The position numbers and the translations under genes are program-made. From Roseiarcus sp963787135 (GTDB lineage: Bacteria > Pseudomonadota > Alphaproteobacteria > Rhizobiales > Beijerinckiaceae), in the NCBI GenBank assembly GCA_963787135.1, contig CAWBBW010000006.1, positions 1-64,000 of the forward strand: 64,000 bases of DNA. The letters run 5' to 3'. The notes under the pieces are model-generated. The model did not search any database, had not been told where the DNA came from, and saw only the letters and a list, made by a program, of their open reading frames with translations. Shown piece by piece: positions 46,255 through 55,239 of this stretch (within the stretch, counting starts at the first letter, position 1; the number at the start of each line of letters is the position of its first letter).

Positions 46255-47442
46255 TCAGGCGAGACGGCGCAGGCTGTCGGCAAGGTCGGTCTTCTCCCAC
46301 GAGAAGCCGCCATCGGCGTCGGGGGAGCGGCCGAAATGGCCGAAAGCCGAGGTGCGGGCGAAGATCGGGTGGTTCAGATGCAGATGCTCGCGGATGCCGC
46401 GCGGCGTGAGGTTCATGACTTCCATCAGCGCCTTCTCGAGCTTGCTTTCCTCGATCTGCCCGGTGCCGTGGAAGTCGGCGTAGATCGACAGCGGACGCGC
46501 GACGCCGATAGCATAGGAGAGCTGGAGCGTGCAGCGGTCGGCGAGGTTGGCCGCCACGACGTTCTTGGCGAGATAGCGCGCCGCATAGGCCGCGGAACGG
46601 TCGACCTTGGTCGGGTCCTTGCCGGAGAAGGCGCCGCCGCCGTGCGGCGCAGACCCGCCATAGGTGTCGACGATGATCTTGCGCCCCGTGAGGCCGGTAT
46701 CGCCGTCGGGACCGCCGATGAAAAACTTGCCGGTGGGGTTGATGTGCCAGACCGTCTTCGGGGTGATCCAGCCTTCGGGGAGTGCGGCGGTCACATAGGG
46801 ACGCACCAGCGCGGCGACCTCTTCGGAGGTCAATTCCTCAATGAGGTGCTGGTGGGAGACAACGATCTGGGTCGCCTCGACGGGCTTCCCGTTCTGGTAG
46901 CGGACCGTAACCTGGCTCTTGGCATCCGGACCAAGCGTTTTTTCCGCCCCCGAGTGTCGCGCCTGCGATATCTCGCGCAGGATCTTGTGGGCGTAGTACA
47001 GCGGCGCCGGCATGAGTTCTGGCGTTTCGCGGCAAGCGTAGCCGAACATGATGCCCTGGTCGCCCGCGCCCTCGTCCTTGTTGCCCGTGGCGTCTACGCC
47101 CTGGGCGATGTCGGCCGACTGCGCATGCAGGAGGATCTCGATCTTCGCGTCGCGCCAGCTGAACCCCTTCTGCTCGTAACCGATGTCCTTGATCGCCTGT
47201 CGAGCGGTCGCCTCGATATGGTCGCTCGCAAGCTTCGGGCCTCGGACCTCTCCCGCGATAACGACCCGATTGGTTGTCGCCAATGTCTCGCAGGCGACCC
47301 TGATCTGATAGGGATCGATGCCCGCCTTCGCCCCTTCGCGGAAAAACAGATCGACAATCTCGTCCGAAATGCGATCGCAAACCTTGTCCGGGTGCCCCTC
47401 CGACACCGATTCGCTGGTGAATTCATAGTTCAGACGCGCCAT
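46255..47442 (-). CDS. metK: S-adenosylmethionine synthase
   Basis: 395 residues. Makes SAM from methionine and ATP. TSESVSEGHPDKVCDRISDE is the N-terminal signature; GAGDQGIMFGYA and GGGAFSGKDPTKVDRSAAY are the ATP/Mg sites. The start is MARLNYEFT (complement of 47440-47442). The 125-bp leader contains ttgacg but no recognisable SAM riboswitch. It lies between the XRE regulator and trmB on the same strand. Confidence 0.97.
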   Translation of the reverse strand: MARLNYEFTSESVSEGHPDKVCDRISDEIVDLFFREGAKAGIDPYQIRVACETLATTNRVVIAGEVRGPKLASDHIEATARQAIKDIGYEQKGFSWRDAKIEILLHAQSADIAQGVDATGNKDEGAGDQGIMFGYACRETPELMPAPLYYAHKILREISQARHSGAEKTLGPDAKSQVTVRYQNGKPVEATQIVVSHQHLIEELTSEEVAALVRPYVTAALPEGWITPKTVWHINPTGKFFIGGPDGDTGLTGRKIIVDTYGGSAPHGGGAFSGKDPTKVDRSAAYAARYLAKNVVAANLADRCTLQLSYAIGVARPLSIYADFHGTGQIEESKLEKALMEVMNLTPRGIREHLHLNHPIFARTSAFGHFGRSPDADGGFSWEKTDLADSLRRLA

Positions 47443-47560
47443 ATGAACGATCTCCCGCCGGGTGCGAACCACCGTGACCTCTCTCGCTCGAGCGAGCCGC
47501 ACGGCCGGGCGCGCTTTTGACAGCGAGCGTTCGGTACGTCAAGCCAGATTGGAGGAAATC

Positions 47561-47576
47561 GTTCGTTTTAACGAAC
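47561..47576. promoter_or_regulatory. perfect palindrome between XRE regulator and metK
   Basis: gttcgtt-tt-aacgaac, 7-bp arms, overlapping the regulator's stop codon and about 120 bp before the metK start. It may be an operator for the XRE protein or a small RNA hairpin; no T-run follows. Confidence 0.35.
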
Positions 47577-47987
47577 AGTCTCGTCAGCATCGTCGTCGGG
47601 TTGCGCCAACGAAACGACGAGGTCCACAATGCGACGGCGCACTTTGGGGTCGCGAATCTTCATGAAGGCGCGATTGAGCTGAAAGCCCTCGGTGGTCGCC
47701 AGGAAAGCGATGTCGAATGACGGCGACAGTTCCGCGAACCCGCTTGCGCTGGACGGTTGCGCTGGTGCGCCTTCAAGAAAAAAATCGATTGAAGTATCGA
47801 GGACCTGCGCAGCCTGCTTGAGACGGCTTGCACTGATCCGATTCGTCCCTTTTTCGTACTTCTGGATTTGCTGGAATGTAACGCCGAGAAGTTGACCAAG
47901 TTTACCTTGGCTCATTCCGAGCATCATACGTCGCATCCGCAAGCGCGCCCCGACGTAGACGTCGATGATATTGGACGGACGGTTCAT
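47568..47987 (-). CDS. XRE-family transcriptional regulator
   Basis: 139 residues. A helix-turn-helix domain at about residues 10-64 (MMLGMSQGKLGQLLGVTFQQ, then IQKYEKGTNRISASRL) is followed by a C-terminal segment ending LVVSLAQPDDDADETVR. This regulator type stands between lnt and metK in many alphaproteobacteria. Control of metK is plausible but not shown. The start is ATG, complement of 47985-47987. Confidence 0.88.
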   Translation of the reverse strand: MNRPSNIIDVYVGARLRMRRMMLGMSQGKLGQLLGVTFQQIQKYEKGTNRISASRLKQAAQVLDTSIDFFLEGAPAQPSSASGFAELSPSFDIAFLATTEGFQLNRAFMKIRDPKVRRRIVDLVVSLAQPDDDADETVR

Positions 47988-48112
47988 GGGCTTCCGCTCC
48001 GATGTCCGAGCGATTGGCGGTGGACCGCCCGCTTGAGTCGCGTGACGTTAGGTCAGTGCATAGACTATGCTCGCCCAGCGCGCAAGACGCCGAGTATGCA
48101 ATCGCCAGTCTC

Positions 48113-49756
48113 CTAGGCCGTGCGCCTGCCGATCAGACCGGCGGCGAGGAAAACGATGGCGATGATAGCCGCCCCTACCGACCCAAAGCGGGATTGCCAG
48201 GTCGGCGGCAAGGGCTTCGGCAGCGCCGAGTCCAGCACGGCCTCCACGCCGAGCGGCGCGACGACCGTCTCGCGGCCAAAGCCGTCGACGACCGCCGAAA
48301 CCCCGGAATTGGCCGCGCGCACGAGCGGGAGCCCGAGTTCGATCGCGCGCAGGCGTGCTTGGGCGAAGTGCTGGTAGGGCCCGGGCGTCAGACCGAACCA
48401 GGCGTCGTCGGTGACATTCAGCATCCAGTCGGGACGACGGGCGCCTGACAGCGCATCGCCAATCTCGACTGGAAAAATCGCCTCATAGCAGATGAGCGGC
48501 GTCGCGGTCGGCAGGCCGGGAACATCAAGAATTCGCGGGCCCGACCCTGGGGCGAAGCCTCCGGGGACCTGAACGAACTGCGTGACGCCGGCATTCTCCA
48601 ATACGCTTTCGAATGGCACGTATTCCCCGAAGGGCACCAGGTGCTGCTTGTCGTAGCGCTCTGGCCTCAAGCCATCCCGATCCAGAACCTCGATCGAGTT
48701 GTAATAGCTTGGCTCGCCGCCGTCGTTTGTCTCGAGACGGGCGGCGCCGGTGATCAGCGTCGCGCCCGAGCCAAGGGACGCGGCGATGTCGTCGAGCGCC
48801 CGGGCGTCCCTGGACAAGATGAAAGGGAACGCCAACTCCGGCCAAATGAGATGGGTGACGTCTCGAACGCCGTTCGGGGCGGATTCTGTGGGGCGATCCG
48901 ACATCGCGAGATAGCGGCGAAGGATCGCGTCCCTGTTCTCCGGGGCGAAAGAGGCGCCCTGCGAGATGTTGGGCTGGATCAGACGCAGCTTGACGCCGGG
49001 CACGGTCGCGCTCGCGGGCGCCGATAGCCTCACCGCTCCGAAGCCCGCGATGAGCGACAATGCAAGGGCGGCGGCGATCGTCGGAGCAAACCCTGGGCGT
49101 CTCCCTCCGGCGCGCGAAAGAGTCGCGGGAGCGGCGAAGATCGCGATCGCAAGGAACGTGAGCCCGTGCAGACCGACAAGCGAGGCGATTTGGGCCAGCG
49201 TCAGATTGGCGCCGAGCGCCATCCCGATGTCGTTCCAGGGAAATCCGCTGAACAGGAGACCGCGCGCCCATTCGCTCGCGCCCAGTCCGAACCCGAGCGC
49301 GAAAATCCGCAGGGGGCTCGACGACCAGAGGAGCCTGGCGAACACAAATCCGAGTGCAGGAAAGACGGCGAGGCCCGCTGGCAAGGCGATGACGGCAAGG
49401 GGGAGCGCCCAGGCGAATTTGGCGGCGTCGACAAGGACAGCCGAGCCGACCCACCAGAGCCCGCAGAGGAAATAGCCCAAGCCCATCCACCAGCCGGCGC
49501 CGAACGCCGATCGGAGGCCGGCCGCAAGCGTCCGGCTCCCTCCTGATTCGCAGGCGCCGTCGATCAGCCAGACCGCGACGGTCATCGGGGCGATCATCAG
49601 CCCGACGACTGAGAACGGAGGCAAGGCCAGCGCGCCGATCGCCCCGGAGCCGCAGGCGATTGCCCGCCGGCGCCAGCCCGAGGACTGGGCAACGCGCCCA
49701 GCGAGCGAGCCGAAAAGGCTCGCGGCCGATGCGACGCTGGCGGTGGCGGTCGTCAC
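48113..49756 (-). CDS. lnt: apolipoprotein N-acyltransferase
   Basis: 547 residues. Adds the third acyl chain to lipoproteins in the inner membrane. About seven N-terminal helices (residues 30-240) and one C-terminal helix (525-545) flank a periplasmic nitrilase-like domain. The catalytic triad is visible: Glu307 in IWPELAFP, Lys370 in RYDKQHLVPFGEYVP, and Cys423 in LICYEAIFP. Length is usual. It lies between the CorC-like gene and the XRE regulator, all on the minus strand. Confidence 0.95.
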   Translation of the reverse strand: MTTATASVASAASLFGSLAGRVAQSSGWRRRAIACGSGAIGALALPPFSVVGLMIAPMTVAVWLIDGACESGGSRTLAAGLRSAFGAGWWMGLGYFLCGLWWVGSAVLVDAAKFAWALPLAVIALPAGLAVFPALGFVFARLLWSSSPLRIFALGFGLGASEWARGLLFSGFPWNDIGMALGANLTLAQIASLVGLHGLTFLAIAIFAAPATLSRAGGRRPGFAPTIAAALALSLIAGFGAVRLSAPASATVPGVKLRLIQPNISQGASFAPENRDAILRRYLAMSDRPTESAPNGVRDVTHLIWPELAFPFILSRDARALDDIAASLGSGATLITGAARLETNDGGEPSYYNSIEVLDRDGLRPERYDKQHLVPFGEYVPFESVLENAGVTQFVQVPGGFAPGSGPRILDVPGLPTATPLICYEAIFPVEIGDALSGARRPDWMLNVTDDAWFGLTPGPYQHFAQARLRAIELGLPLVRAANSGVSAVVDGFGRETVVAPLGVEAVLDSALPKPLPPTWQSRFGSVGAAIIAIVFLAAGLIGRRTA

Positions 49757-49824
49757 GCGGGCGGTTCCCGGGAGACGCTACTCGTTCCGTGCGGCATGAA
49801 CTGCAATCTTTACGGGATCCCGCG

Positions 49825-50835
49825 CTAAGGTTGTTCTTGCAGCGGCTTGCCGCCGAGCGGAACAGACGGAATGGCTCCTTTCGCGCCGCGGGCCGCGAGC
49901 GGCCATATTTTCAACCTCTTGATTCGGCGCGGGTCGGCGTCCAGCACCTCATACTCGAATTCGCCCGGGCCGCGCAGTATCTCGCCGCGCCCGGGAACAC
50001 GCCCGGCGGAAGCAGTTACGAGACCCCCGATCGTGTCGACCTCGTCGGCGTCGGCGAGCGACGCGAAATCAAATCCCACCGCCGCGGAAACTTCCTCGAG
50101 TCCGGCGCGGGCCTCGACGATGAACGAGCCATCCCCAGTGGCGTGAAGCTCCGGCGTCTCCGCCTCGTCATGCTCGTCTTCGATGTCGCCAACGATGGCC
50201 TCCATGACGTCCTCGATCGACACCAACCCGTCCGTCCCGCCATATTCGTCGATGACCAAGGCCATGTGAGTGCGCGAGGCCTGCATCTTCAACAGGAGAT
50301 CGAGCGCCGGCATGGAAGGGGGCGCGTAGAGAACTGGTCTGAGGATGCGCGCGGCCGACAGGGGCATGTCGAGGCTCAGCCGGGCGGTCGGCTCGCCTGC
50401 AGTTAGCCCGGGTCCGCTTGTCAATCCGAAGCGCGGGTCCGAGGCCAGGAACACGACAAAGTCCCTGATGTGAATCATGCCCCGCGGGTCGTCCAGCGTC
50501 TCCTCGTAGACCGGCAGACGCGAATGGCCGGCAGTGCGAAAGAGGTCGAGCACGTCGCGAAGGGGCGTATCCGACGCAAGCGCGATGACGTCGGCTCGTG
50601 GCACCATAACGTCGGCGACCTTGACGTCATGCAGAGCAAGCACATTCTTGAGGATGGCGCGTTCTTGCGGCGTGAACTCGGCGCCGACGCTCTCGTCGAT
50701 CGCATCCTCGATGTCGTCGCGGACCGAAGCCGGGGCAAGGCCAAACAGGGCGCGCACACGCTCGAAAAGGCCGCCAGTCTGTTCGGTCGGACGCGGCGGC
50801 TCCGAAGCGCGTTCGTCGCTCTCTCTCTCGCTCAT
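49825..50835 (-). CDS. corC: CBS-domain hemolysin-like protein (CorC/HlyC family)
   Basis: 336 residues without the DUF21 membrane domain. An N-terminal linker leads to a CBS pair (VADVMVPRADVIALASDTPL and the second at about 175-235, DEYGGTDGLVSIEDVMEAIV), then the CorC_HlyC domain (GEFEYEVLDADPRRIKRLKI). The family is linked to magnesium/cobalt efflux and, in this gene order, to envelope and ribosome maintenance. Its start overlaps the ybeY stop by 4 bp. Confidence 0.9.
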   Translation of the reverse strand: MSERESDERASEPPRPTEQTGGLFERVRALFGLAPASVRDDIEDAIDESVGAEFTPQERAILKNVLALHDVKVADVMVPRADVIALASDTPLRDVLDLFRTAGHSRLPVYEETLDDPRGMIHIRDFVVFLASDPRFGLTSGPGLTAGEPTARLSLDMPLSAARILRPVLYAPPSMPALDLLLKMQASRTHMALVIDEYGGTDGLVSIEDVMEAIVGDIEDEHDEAETPELHATGDGSFIVEARAGLEEVSAAVGFDFASLADADEVDTIGGLVTASAGRVPGRGEILRGPGEFEYEVLDADPRRIKRLKIWPLAARGAKGAIPSVPLGGKPLQEQP

Positions 50836-51320
50836 TCTTCGACGTGTCCGTCCGCGTAGGGGTCGGCGACACCCAGCCGCGCCAGAATCCGCGTCTCCAG
50901 CGCTTCCATGCGCCCGGCCTCTTCGTGTGTTTGGTGATCGTACCCCATCAAGTGCAGGAAGCCATGCGCCACGAGATGGCGGTAGTGGTCGGCAAGCACG
51001 ACGCCGGAGGTCTCCGCTTCGTTGGCCATCGTCTCGTAGGCGACCGCAATGTCGCCGAGCATGAACGTCTCTCCAAGAGAGCCGCCTGGCGCCGCAGGGA
51101 AGGAGAGCACATTTGTGGGCTTGTCCATCCCGCGCCAGCGCGCGTTCAGTTCGCGAACGCGCGCATTGTCGCTGAGGCAGAGGCTCACGGACGCCCCCTC
51201 CCGGGACGGGATCTCCGCGTCATCGACACAGGCGGCGATGGTTTCCCGCGCGATCGCTCTCGCCCGCGGCAAGCCGCGCCATAGCGCCGACGGAATGCTG
51301 ATCTCGAGCGTCAGCTTCAT
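50832..51320 (-). CDS. ybeY: endoribonuclease YbeY
   Basis: 162 residues. A metal-dependent RNase in 16S rRNA maturation and ribosome quality control. The zinc-binding motif HGFLHLMGYDH lies at about residues 118-128, and LNARWRGMDKPTNVLSFP is the other conserved block. Overlaps of 4 bp with both phoH and corC show a tight operon. Confidence 0.95.
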   Translation of the reverse strand: MKLTLEISIPSALWRGLPRARAIARETIAACVDDAEIPSREGASVSLCLSDNARVRELNARWRGMDKPTNVLSFPAAPGGSLGETFMLGDIAVAYETMANEAETSGVVLADHYRHLVAHGFLHLMGYDHQTHEEAGRMEALETRILARLGVADPYADGHVEE

Positions 51321-52432
51321 TTGGCCGTGGTCGAGGGTCCCTCGCGCGCGGCCCGCTCGTAGGCTTCCACGATCTGCCGCACGAGATCGTGGCGCACGAC
51401 ATCGGCATGGGTGAACCGGACATGGCCGATCCGCGGCATGGATGACAGCAATTTCACCGCGTCCCCGAGCCCTGACTTCTGCCCCGGCGCGAGATCGGTC
51501 TGGGTCGGGTCGCCGTTGACCATCATCCGCGATCCCTCGCCGAGACGGGTCAGAAACATCTTCATCTGCATGGCGGTGGCGTTCTGCGCCTCGTCGAGCA
51601 AGACGGCTGCTTTTGACAGGGTGCGACCGCGCATGAAAGCCAGCGGTGCGATCTCGATCATTCCAGTCTGAATCCCGCGCTCCACCATGCGTCCGTCCAT
51701 GAAATCATAGAGCGCGTCGTAAATGGGACGCAGATAGGGATCGACCTTGTCGCGCATGTCGCCCGGCAGGAAGCCGAGACGCTCGCCTGCCTCCACAGCG
51801 GGCCGCGAGAGCACGAGCCGCTCGACCAGCCCCTGCTCCAGCAGCGACACCGCGTGTCCGACTGCGAGCCACGTCTTGCCGGTTCCTGCCGGTCCTTCGG
51901 CGAACACCAGCTCGTGCTTGCGCAGCGCGGCGAGATATTGGTCCTGCGCAGCGTTGCGCGCCCGCACAACCCCGCGTTTGCGGGTCTTGATGATGCCGAA
52001 GCCCTCCTTGGACCCCTCTTCGCCAGGAAACAGGAACCCCTGATAGGCGCTTTCGGCGATCGCGCCTTCGACGTCGCCCTCGCTGGCAGGCTGGCCCATC
52101 TTGACGCGCTCGTAGAGCATCTCGAAGACCCGGCGCGCCTGCTCGCTCGCCTCGCGCGGGCCCTTGATGACAACCTGATTGCCATTGGCGTAAGCCGAGA
52201 CGCCCAGGCTGCGCTCGATGCGGGCGATATTCTGGTCATAATGGCCAAAAACGACGGACGCGGTCGCGTTGTCAGGAAAGGCGATGGCGATTTCGGCGGG
52301 TTTGGATTCGCGAAGCGTCGAGTTGAGAGTTGCGGCGGCGGCGATGCGCGACGGCGACGAATCCTGCGGCTTCAAATCGGCTCTCTCCCTTGTTTCCGGC
52401 GCCCGGTCCGAATCGTGCTGCACCTCGATCAA
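51317..52432 (-). CDS. phoH: PhoH-family ATPase
   Basis: 371 residues. The N-terminal KH-like part (IERSLGVSAYANGNQVVIKG) precedes the P-loop domain: FAEGPAGTGKTWLAVGHAVS for Walker A and KAAVLLDEAQNATAMQMKMF for Walker B. This is the PhoH/YbeZ type that works with YbeY, its direct neighbour. The assigned ATG gives an N-terminus slightly longer than usual, so a downstream start is possible. Confidence 0.93.
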   Translation of the reverse strand: MIEVQHDSDRAPETRERADLKPQDSSPSRIAAAATLNSTLRESKPAEIAIAFPDNATASVVFGHYDQNIARIERSLGVSAYANGNQVVIKGPREASEQARRVFEMLYERVKMGQPASEGDVEGAIAESAYQGFLFPGEEGSKEGFGIIKTRKRGVVRARNAAQDQYLAALRKHELVFAEGPAGTGKTWLAVGHAVSLLEQGLVERLVLSRPAVEAGERLGFLPGDMRDKVDPYLRPIYDALYDFMDGRMVERGIQTGMIEIAPLAFMRGRTLSKAAVLLDEAQNATAMQMKMFLTRLGEGSRMMVNGDPTQTDLAPGQKSGLGDAVKLLSSMPRIGHVRFTHADVVRHDLVRQIVEAYERAAREGPSTTAK

Positions 52433-52438
52433 ATCCTC

Positions 52439-53851
52439 CTAATACGACGCTGGCGAGACAATTCGGCCCTGCAAGGAATATGGCCCCGCGGCAACGATTT
52501 CGACCTCTGCCATGGCGCCGACGACCGCGAGAGGGCCTTCTGCGAACACTGACTGCATGTAGGGCGAACGGCCGATCACCTGGCCATCGCGACGGCCGGG
52601 CTTCTCGAACAGGACGTCGAAGCGCCGGCCGATTGAGGCCTGGTTGAAAGCCTGCCGCTGCTGCTCGAGCAGCGCCTGGAGTTCGGCCAACCGAGAGGCT
52701 TTGACCGCCTCGCCGACCTGGCCCTCCATCTCGGCGGCCGGGGTGCCCGGCCTTGGCGAGTATTTGAAGGCGTAAGACGAGGCGTAATGCACCTTGGCGG
52801 CGAGATCGAGCGTGGCGCGGAAATCCGCGTCGGACTCGCCCGGATAGCCGACGATGAAATCCGAAGACAAAGCGATGTCCGGCCGCGCTGCGCGGGCGCG
52901 CGTCACGATGTCGAGGTAGCCGGCGACGGTGTGGCGCCGGTTCATCGAGGCCAGAACGCGATCCGAGCCGGACTGCACCGGAAGATGGAGATAGGGCGCC
53001 AGAGCCTCGACGTCGCGGTGGGCGGCAATGAGGTCGTCGCCCATGTCGTTCGGATGGGAGGTCGCGTAGCGCACCCGCCGGATTCCGTGGACCGCGGCCG
53101 CCGCGCGGATCAGGCCTGAAAGCCTGACGGGCCGGCCGTCGCCGTCGAGCCCATGGTAGGCGTTGACGTTCTGACCGATCAGCATGACCTCCCGAACGCC
53201 GCCGGCGGCAAGCCGTTCGATTTCCTGAACGATCGCGCCGACAGGGCGCGAAACCTCGGCTCCGCGCGTATAGGGCACGACGCAGAAAGAGCAGAACTTG
53301 TCGCAGCCCTCCTGGACCGCGACGAAAGCAACCGCGCCGCGGCGCGCGATCGCCTCGCGCGAGCTCGGCGGCAGGCGCGAAAACTTGTCCTCGGCGGGGA
53401 ACTCGGTGTCGATAACGCCCGATCGAACCTGCGCCTCGCGCAAAAGGTACGGCAGGCGGTGATAGCTCTGCGGGCCGACGACGACGTCGACCGCCGGTTG
53501 ACGACGCAGGATCTCCGCGCCCTCGGCCTGGGCGACGCAGCCGGCCACGACCAAGGTCACCCCCTTGCCGGCCTTCCGCCGTTCGTCCTTCAATTCCCGA
53601 AGCTTGCCGAGTTCGGAAAAGATTTTCTCCGACGCCCTCTCGCGTATGTGGCACGTGTTGAGAACGACGAGGTCGGCGTCCTCGACTCTTGCGGCCTCCG
53701 CATAACCCTCGAGCGCGGCCAGGTCAGCAATTCGCTGCGAATCATAAATGTTCATCTGGCAACCGAAGGACTTGACCAACGCCCGCCTGACTTCGCTTCG
53801 CGCGACCCTCGCGCTCGGGCGGGCATCATCAAACGTGATGGATTCGGTCAA
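52439..53851 (-). CDS. miaB: tRNA-2-methylthio-N6-dimethylallyladenosine synthase
   Basis: 470 residues. A radical SAM methylthiotransferase acting on tRNA A37. The N-terminal UPF0004 domain supplies cysteines in SFGCQMNIYDS, LNTCHIRE and VVAGCVAQAEG. The radical SAM motif is EGCDKFCSFCVVPYTRG, and a TRAM domain ends the protein (GRRFDVLFEKPGRRDGQVIG). It begins the run of cotranscribed genes leading to phoH, 6 bp away. Confidence 0.96.
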   Translation of the reverse strand: MTESITFDDARPSARVARSEVRRALVKSFGCQMNIYDSQRIADLAALEGYAEAARVEDADLVVLNTCHIRERASEKIFSELGKLRELKDERRKAGKGVTLVVAGCVAQAEGAEILRRQPAVDVVVGPQSYHRLPYLLREAQVRSGVIDTEFPAEDKFSRLPPSSREAIARRGAVAFVAVQEGCDKFCSFCVVPYTRGAEVSRPVGAIVQEIERLAAGGVREVMLIGQNVNAYHGLDGDGRPVRLSGLIRAAAAVHGIRRVRYATSHPNDMGDDLIAAHRDVEALAPYLHLPVQSGSDRVLASMNRRHTVAGYLDIVTRARAARPDIALSSDFIVGYPGESDADFRATLDLAAKVHYASSYAFKYSPRPGTPAAEMEGQVGEAVKASRLAELQALLEQQRQAFNQASIGRRFDVLFEKPGRRDGQVIGRSPYMQSVFAEGPLAVVGAMAEVEIVAAGPYSLQGRIVSPASY

Positions 53852-54745
53852 TTACGGTCTCCAGAGATCCCCTCCTATGTAGGCCTTTTCCTGCGCGAGG
53901 AAAACTGCCGCCGCCGGCGTCGCCCGCGCCCGGGCGGCGAGGCCGCGCACCGAGGCCTCCGCGAGCCGGGCGGCGGTTTTGCGGTCGAGCTGCGGTAGGA
54001 CGCGGATGGGCGCTCCGATATAAACATCGCAAGTGACGCCGCCGCCCTGAATAAATTGAAAAAAATGCCTGAGAAACGTCATGTCGCCGTACCACGCGAC
54101 CCGCGGTCGTTCGCCCCGGGCGATCGGCAGCCCGGCGAGGCGCGAATAGTCGAGATAGACAGGCTGAATGACCGTGGTCGCCAGATCCGCGCTCGATGCG
54201 GCCTGCCGGATCGCTTCAAAGTGCGAAGAGCGGAAGCGCAACAGGCGATTGCCGTCGCCGGTCGTGGCCTCGGCGAACAGAACCACCGGCGACCCCGCGC
54301 GCATCGTCTCCGCCATGCGAGCGTTGACAGAAGGGATGCAGGAACGGCGACCACGATCGACGTAGACGACGCCCTGCATGGCGACGAGCGCCCTGCCCAC
54401 CGGATGTTGGCCGATTTCTTTCTTGGCCAGAAAGCTCATGGGCCCGAGCATGGCGAGAACGGGAATGTCGAGCCATGAGACGTGATTCGCGACGATCAGC
54501 TGCTTCGTGTCAGGGCTGAATTGGCCGTGACTCCGGACCCGGACGGCGAGACCGGCGCAGATCAGACGATGAAACCGCGCCGGCATGCTTCGTCCAAGAC
54601 GCCAGCCGCGTATCTGGCCGATCCGACGCAGCGGAACGAAAATCGCAAGGAACGCCGACAGTGCGACGATCAGACAAAGAAGGCGCACGAGCGTCGTCGC
54701 GTGAGGCCGGGGAAGCTTGGCCGGCAAGGCGGCGAGCGCGTTCAT
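53852..54745 (-). CDS. plsC: 1-acyl-sn-glycerol-3-phosphate acyltransferase-like protein
   Basis: 297 residues with an N-terminal membrane helix (TLVRLLCLIVALSAFLAIFV). The catalytic HX4D is NHVSWLDI at about residue 92. The third motif reads VVLFAEATTGDGNRLLRF, where classical enzymes have FPEGT; the Gly-to-Ala change is unusual. The protein acylates lysophosphatidate or a related lipid such as lyso-ornithine lipid. It ends 1 bp before the miaB start and overlaps rimI by 4 bp. Confidence 0.85.
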   Translation of the reverse strand: MNALAALPAKLPRPHATTLVRLLCLIVALSAFLAIFVPLRRIGQIRGWRLGRSMPARFHRLICAGLAVRVRSHGQFSPDTKQLIVANHVSWLDIPVLAMLGPMSFLAKKEIGQHPVGRALVAMQGVVYVDRGRRSCIPSVNARMAETMRAGSPVVLFAEATTGDGNRLLRFRSSHFEAIRQAASSADLATTVIQPVYLDYSRLAGLPIARGERPRVAWYGDMTFLRHFFQFIQGGGVTCDVYIGAPIRVLPQLDRKTAARLAEASVRGLAARARATPAAAVFLAQEKAYIGGDLWRP

Positions 54746-55224
54746 CCGAGGGGCTTGCGCATCACGATGGCTGTCGCACGCAAGCCGCCCTTAAGCCGAT
54801 AGTATCCGACCCGCTCGCCGACTTTGACGAAGCCGAACCGCGCATAGAGCGCCAGCGCGGGCGCGTTGTTCACGTCGACCTCCAGAAACATTGACTTCGC
54901 TCCGGCGTTGGCAGCCTGGCGCAAGCTCTCGGAAAGCAGCGCGCGCCCGACGCCCCTGCCGCGCAGGGCCGGCTCGACGGCGATGGTCAGGATCTCCGCC
55001 TCGTCGGCTGCAATCCGCGACAGGACGAAGCCACGCAATTCGCCGCTCGCGGGATTGAGCGCCGCGGCAGCGAGTGTGTCGGAGCGCGCGATCAGCGCGG
55101 CGATCTCCTCGGCGGACCACGGGTGAGCAAACTCGGCCGCATGCAGGCGCGCGCAGTCCGCCGCCTTGTCGGGCCGAAGCGGCCGAATGACCGGTATTGG
55201 AGATTTGCCGAAGCCGAACAGCAT
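54742..55224 (-). CDS. rimI: ribosomal-protein-alanine N-acetyltransferase-like GNAT
   Basis: 160 residues. A GNAT fold with acetyl-CoA loop VEPALRGRGVGRALLSESLR (about residues 89-108) and the conserved VNNAPALALYARFGFVKVGE segment. RimI acetylates the N-terminus of S18. The position next to tsaB is the standard arrangement and supports the name. Confidence 0.88.
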   Translation of the reverse strand: MLFGFGKSPIPVIRPLRPDKAADCARLHAAEFAHPWSAEEIAALIARSDTLAAAALNPASGELRGFVLSRIAADEAEILTIAVEPALRGRGVGRALLSESLRQAANAGAKSMFLEVDVNNAPALALYARFGFVKVGERVGYYRLKGGLRATAIVMRKPLG

Positions 55225-55239
55225 CGAGTTGTTTCGAAA

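Noticed and set aside
47443..47567. SAM riboswitch in the metK leader
   Set aside because: I could not fit SAM-II or SAM/SAH consensus pairing to the leader.
52272..53654. 460-residue minus-strand open frame overlapping miaB
   Set aside because: It is in another frame of the same strand, Arg/Gly-rich without family features; miaB has all expected cysteines.
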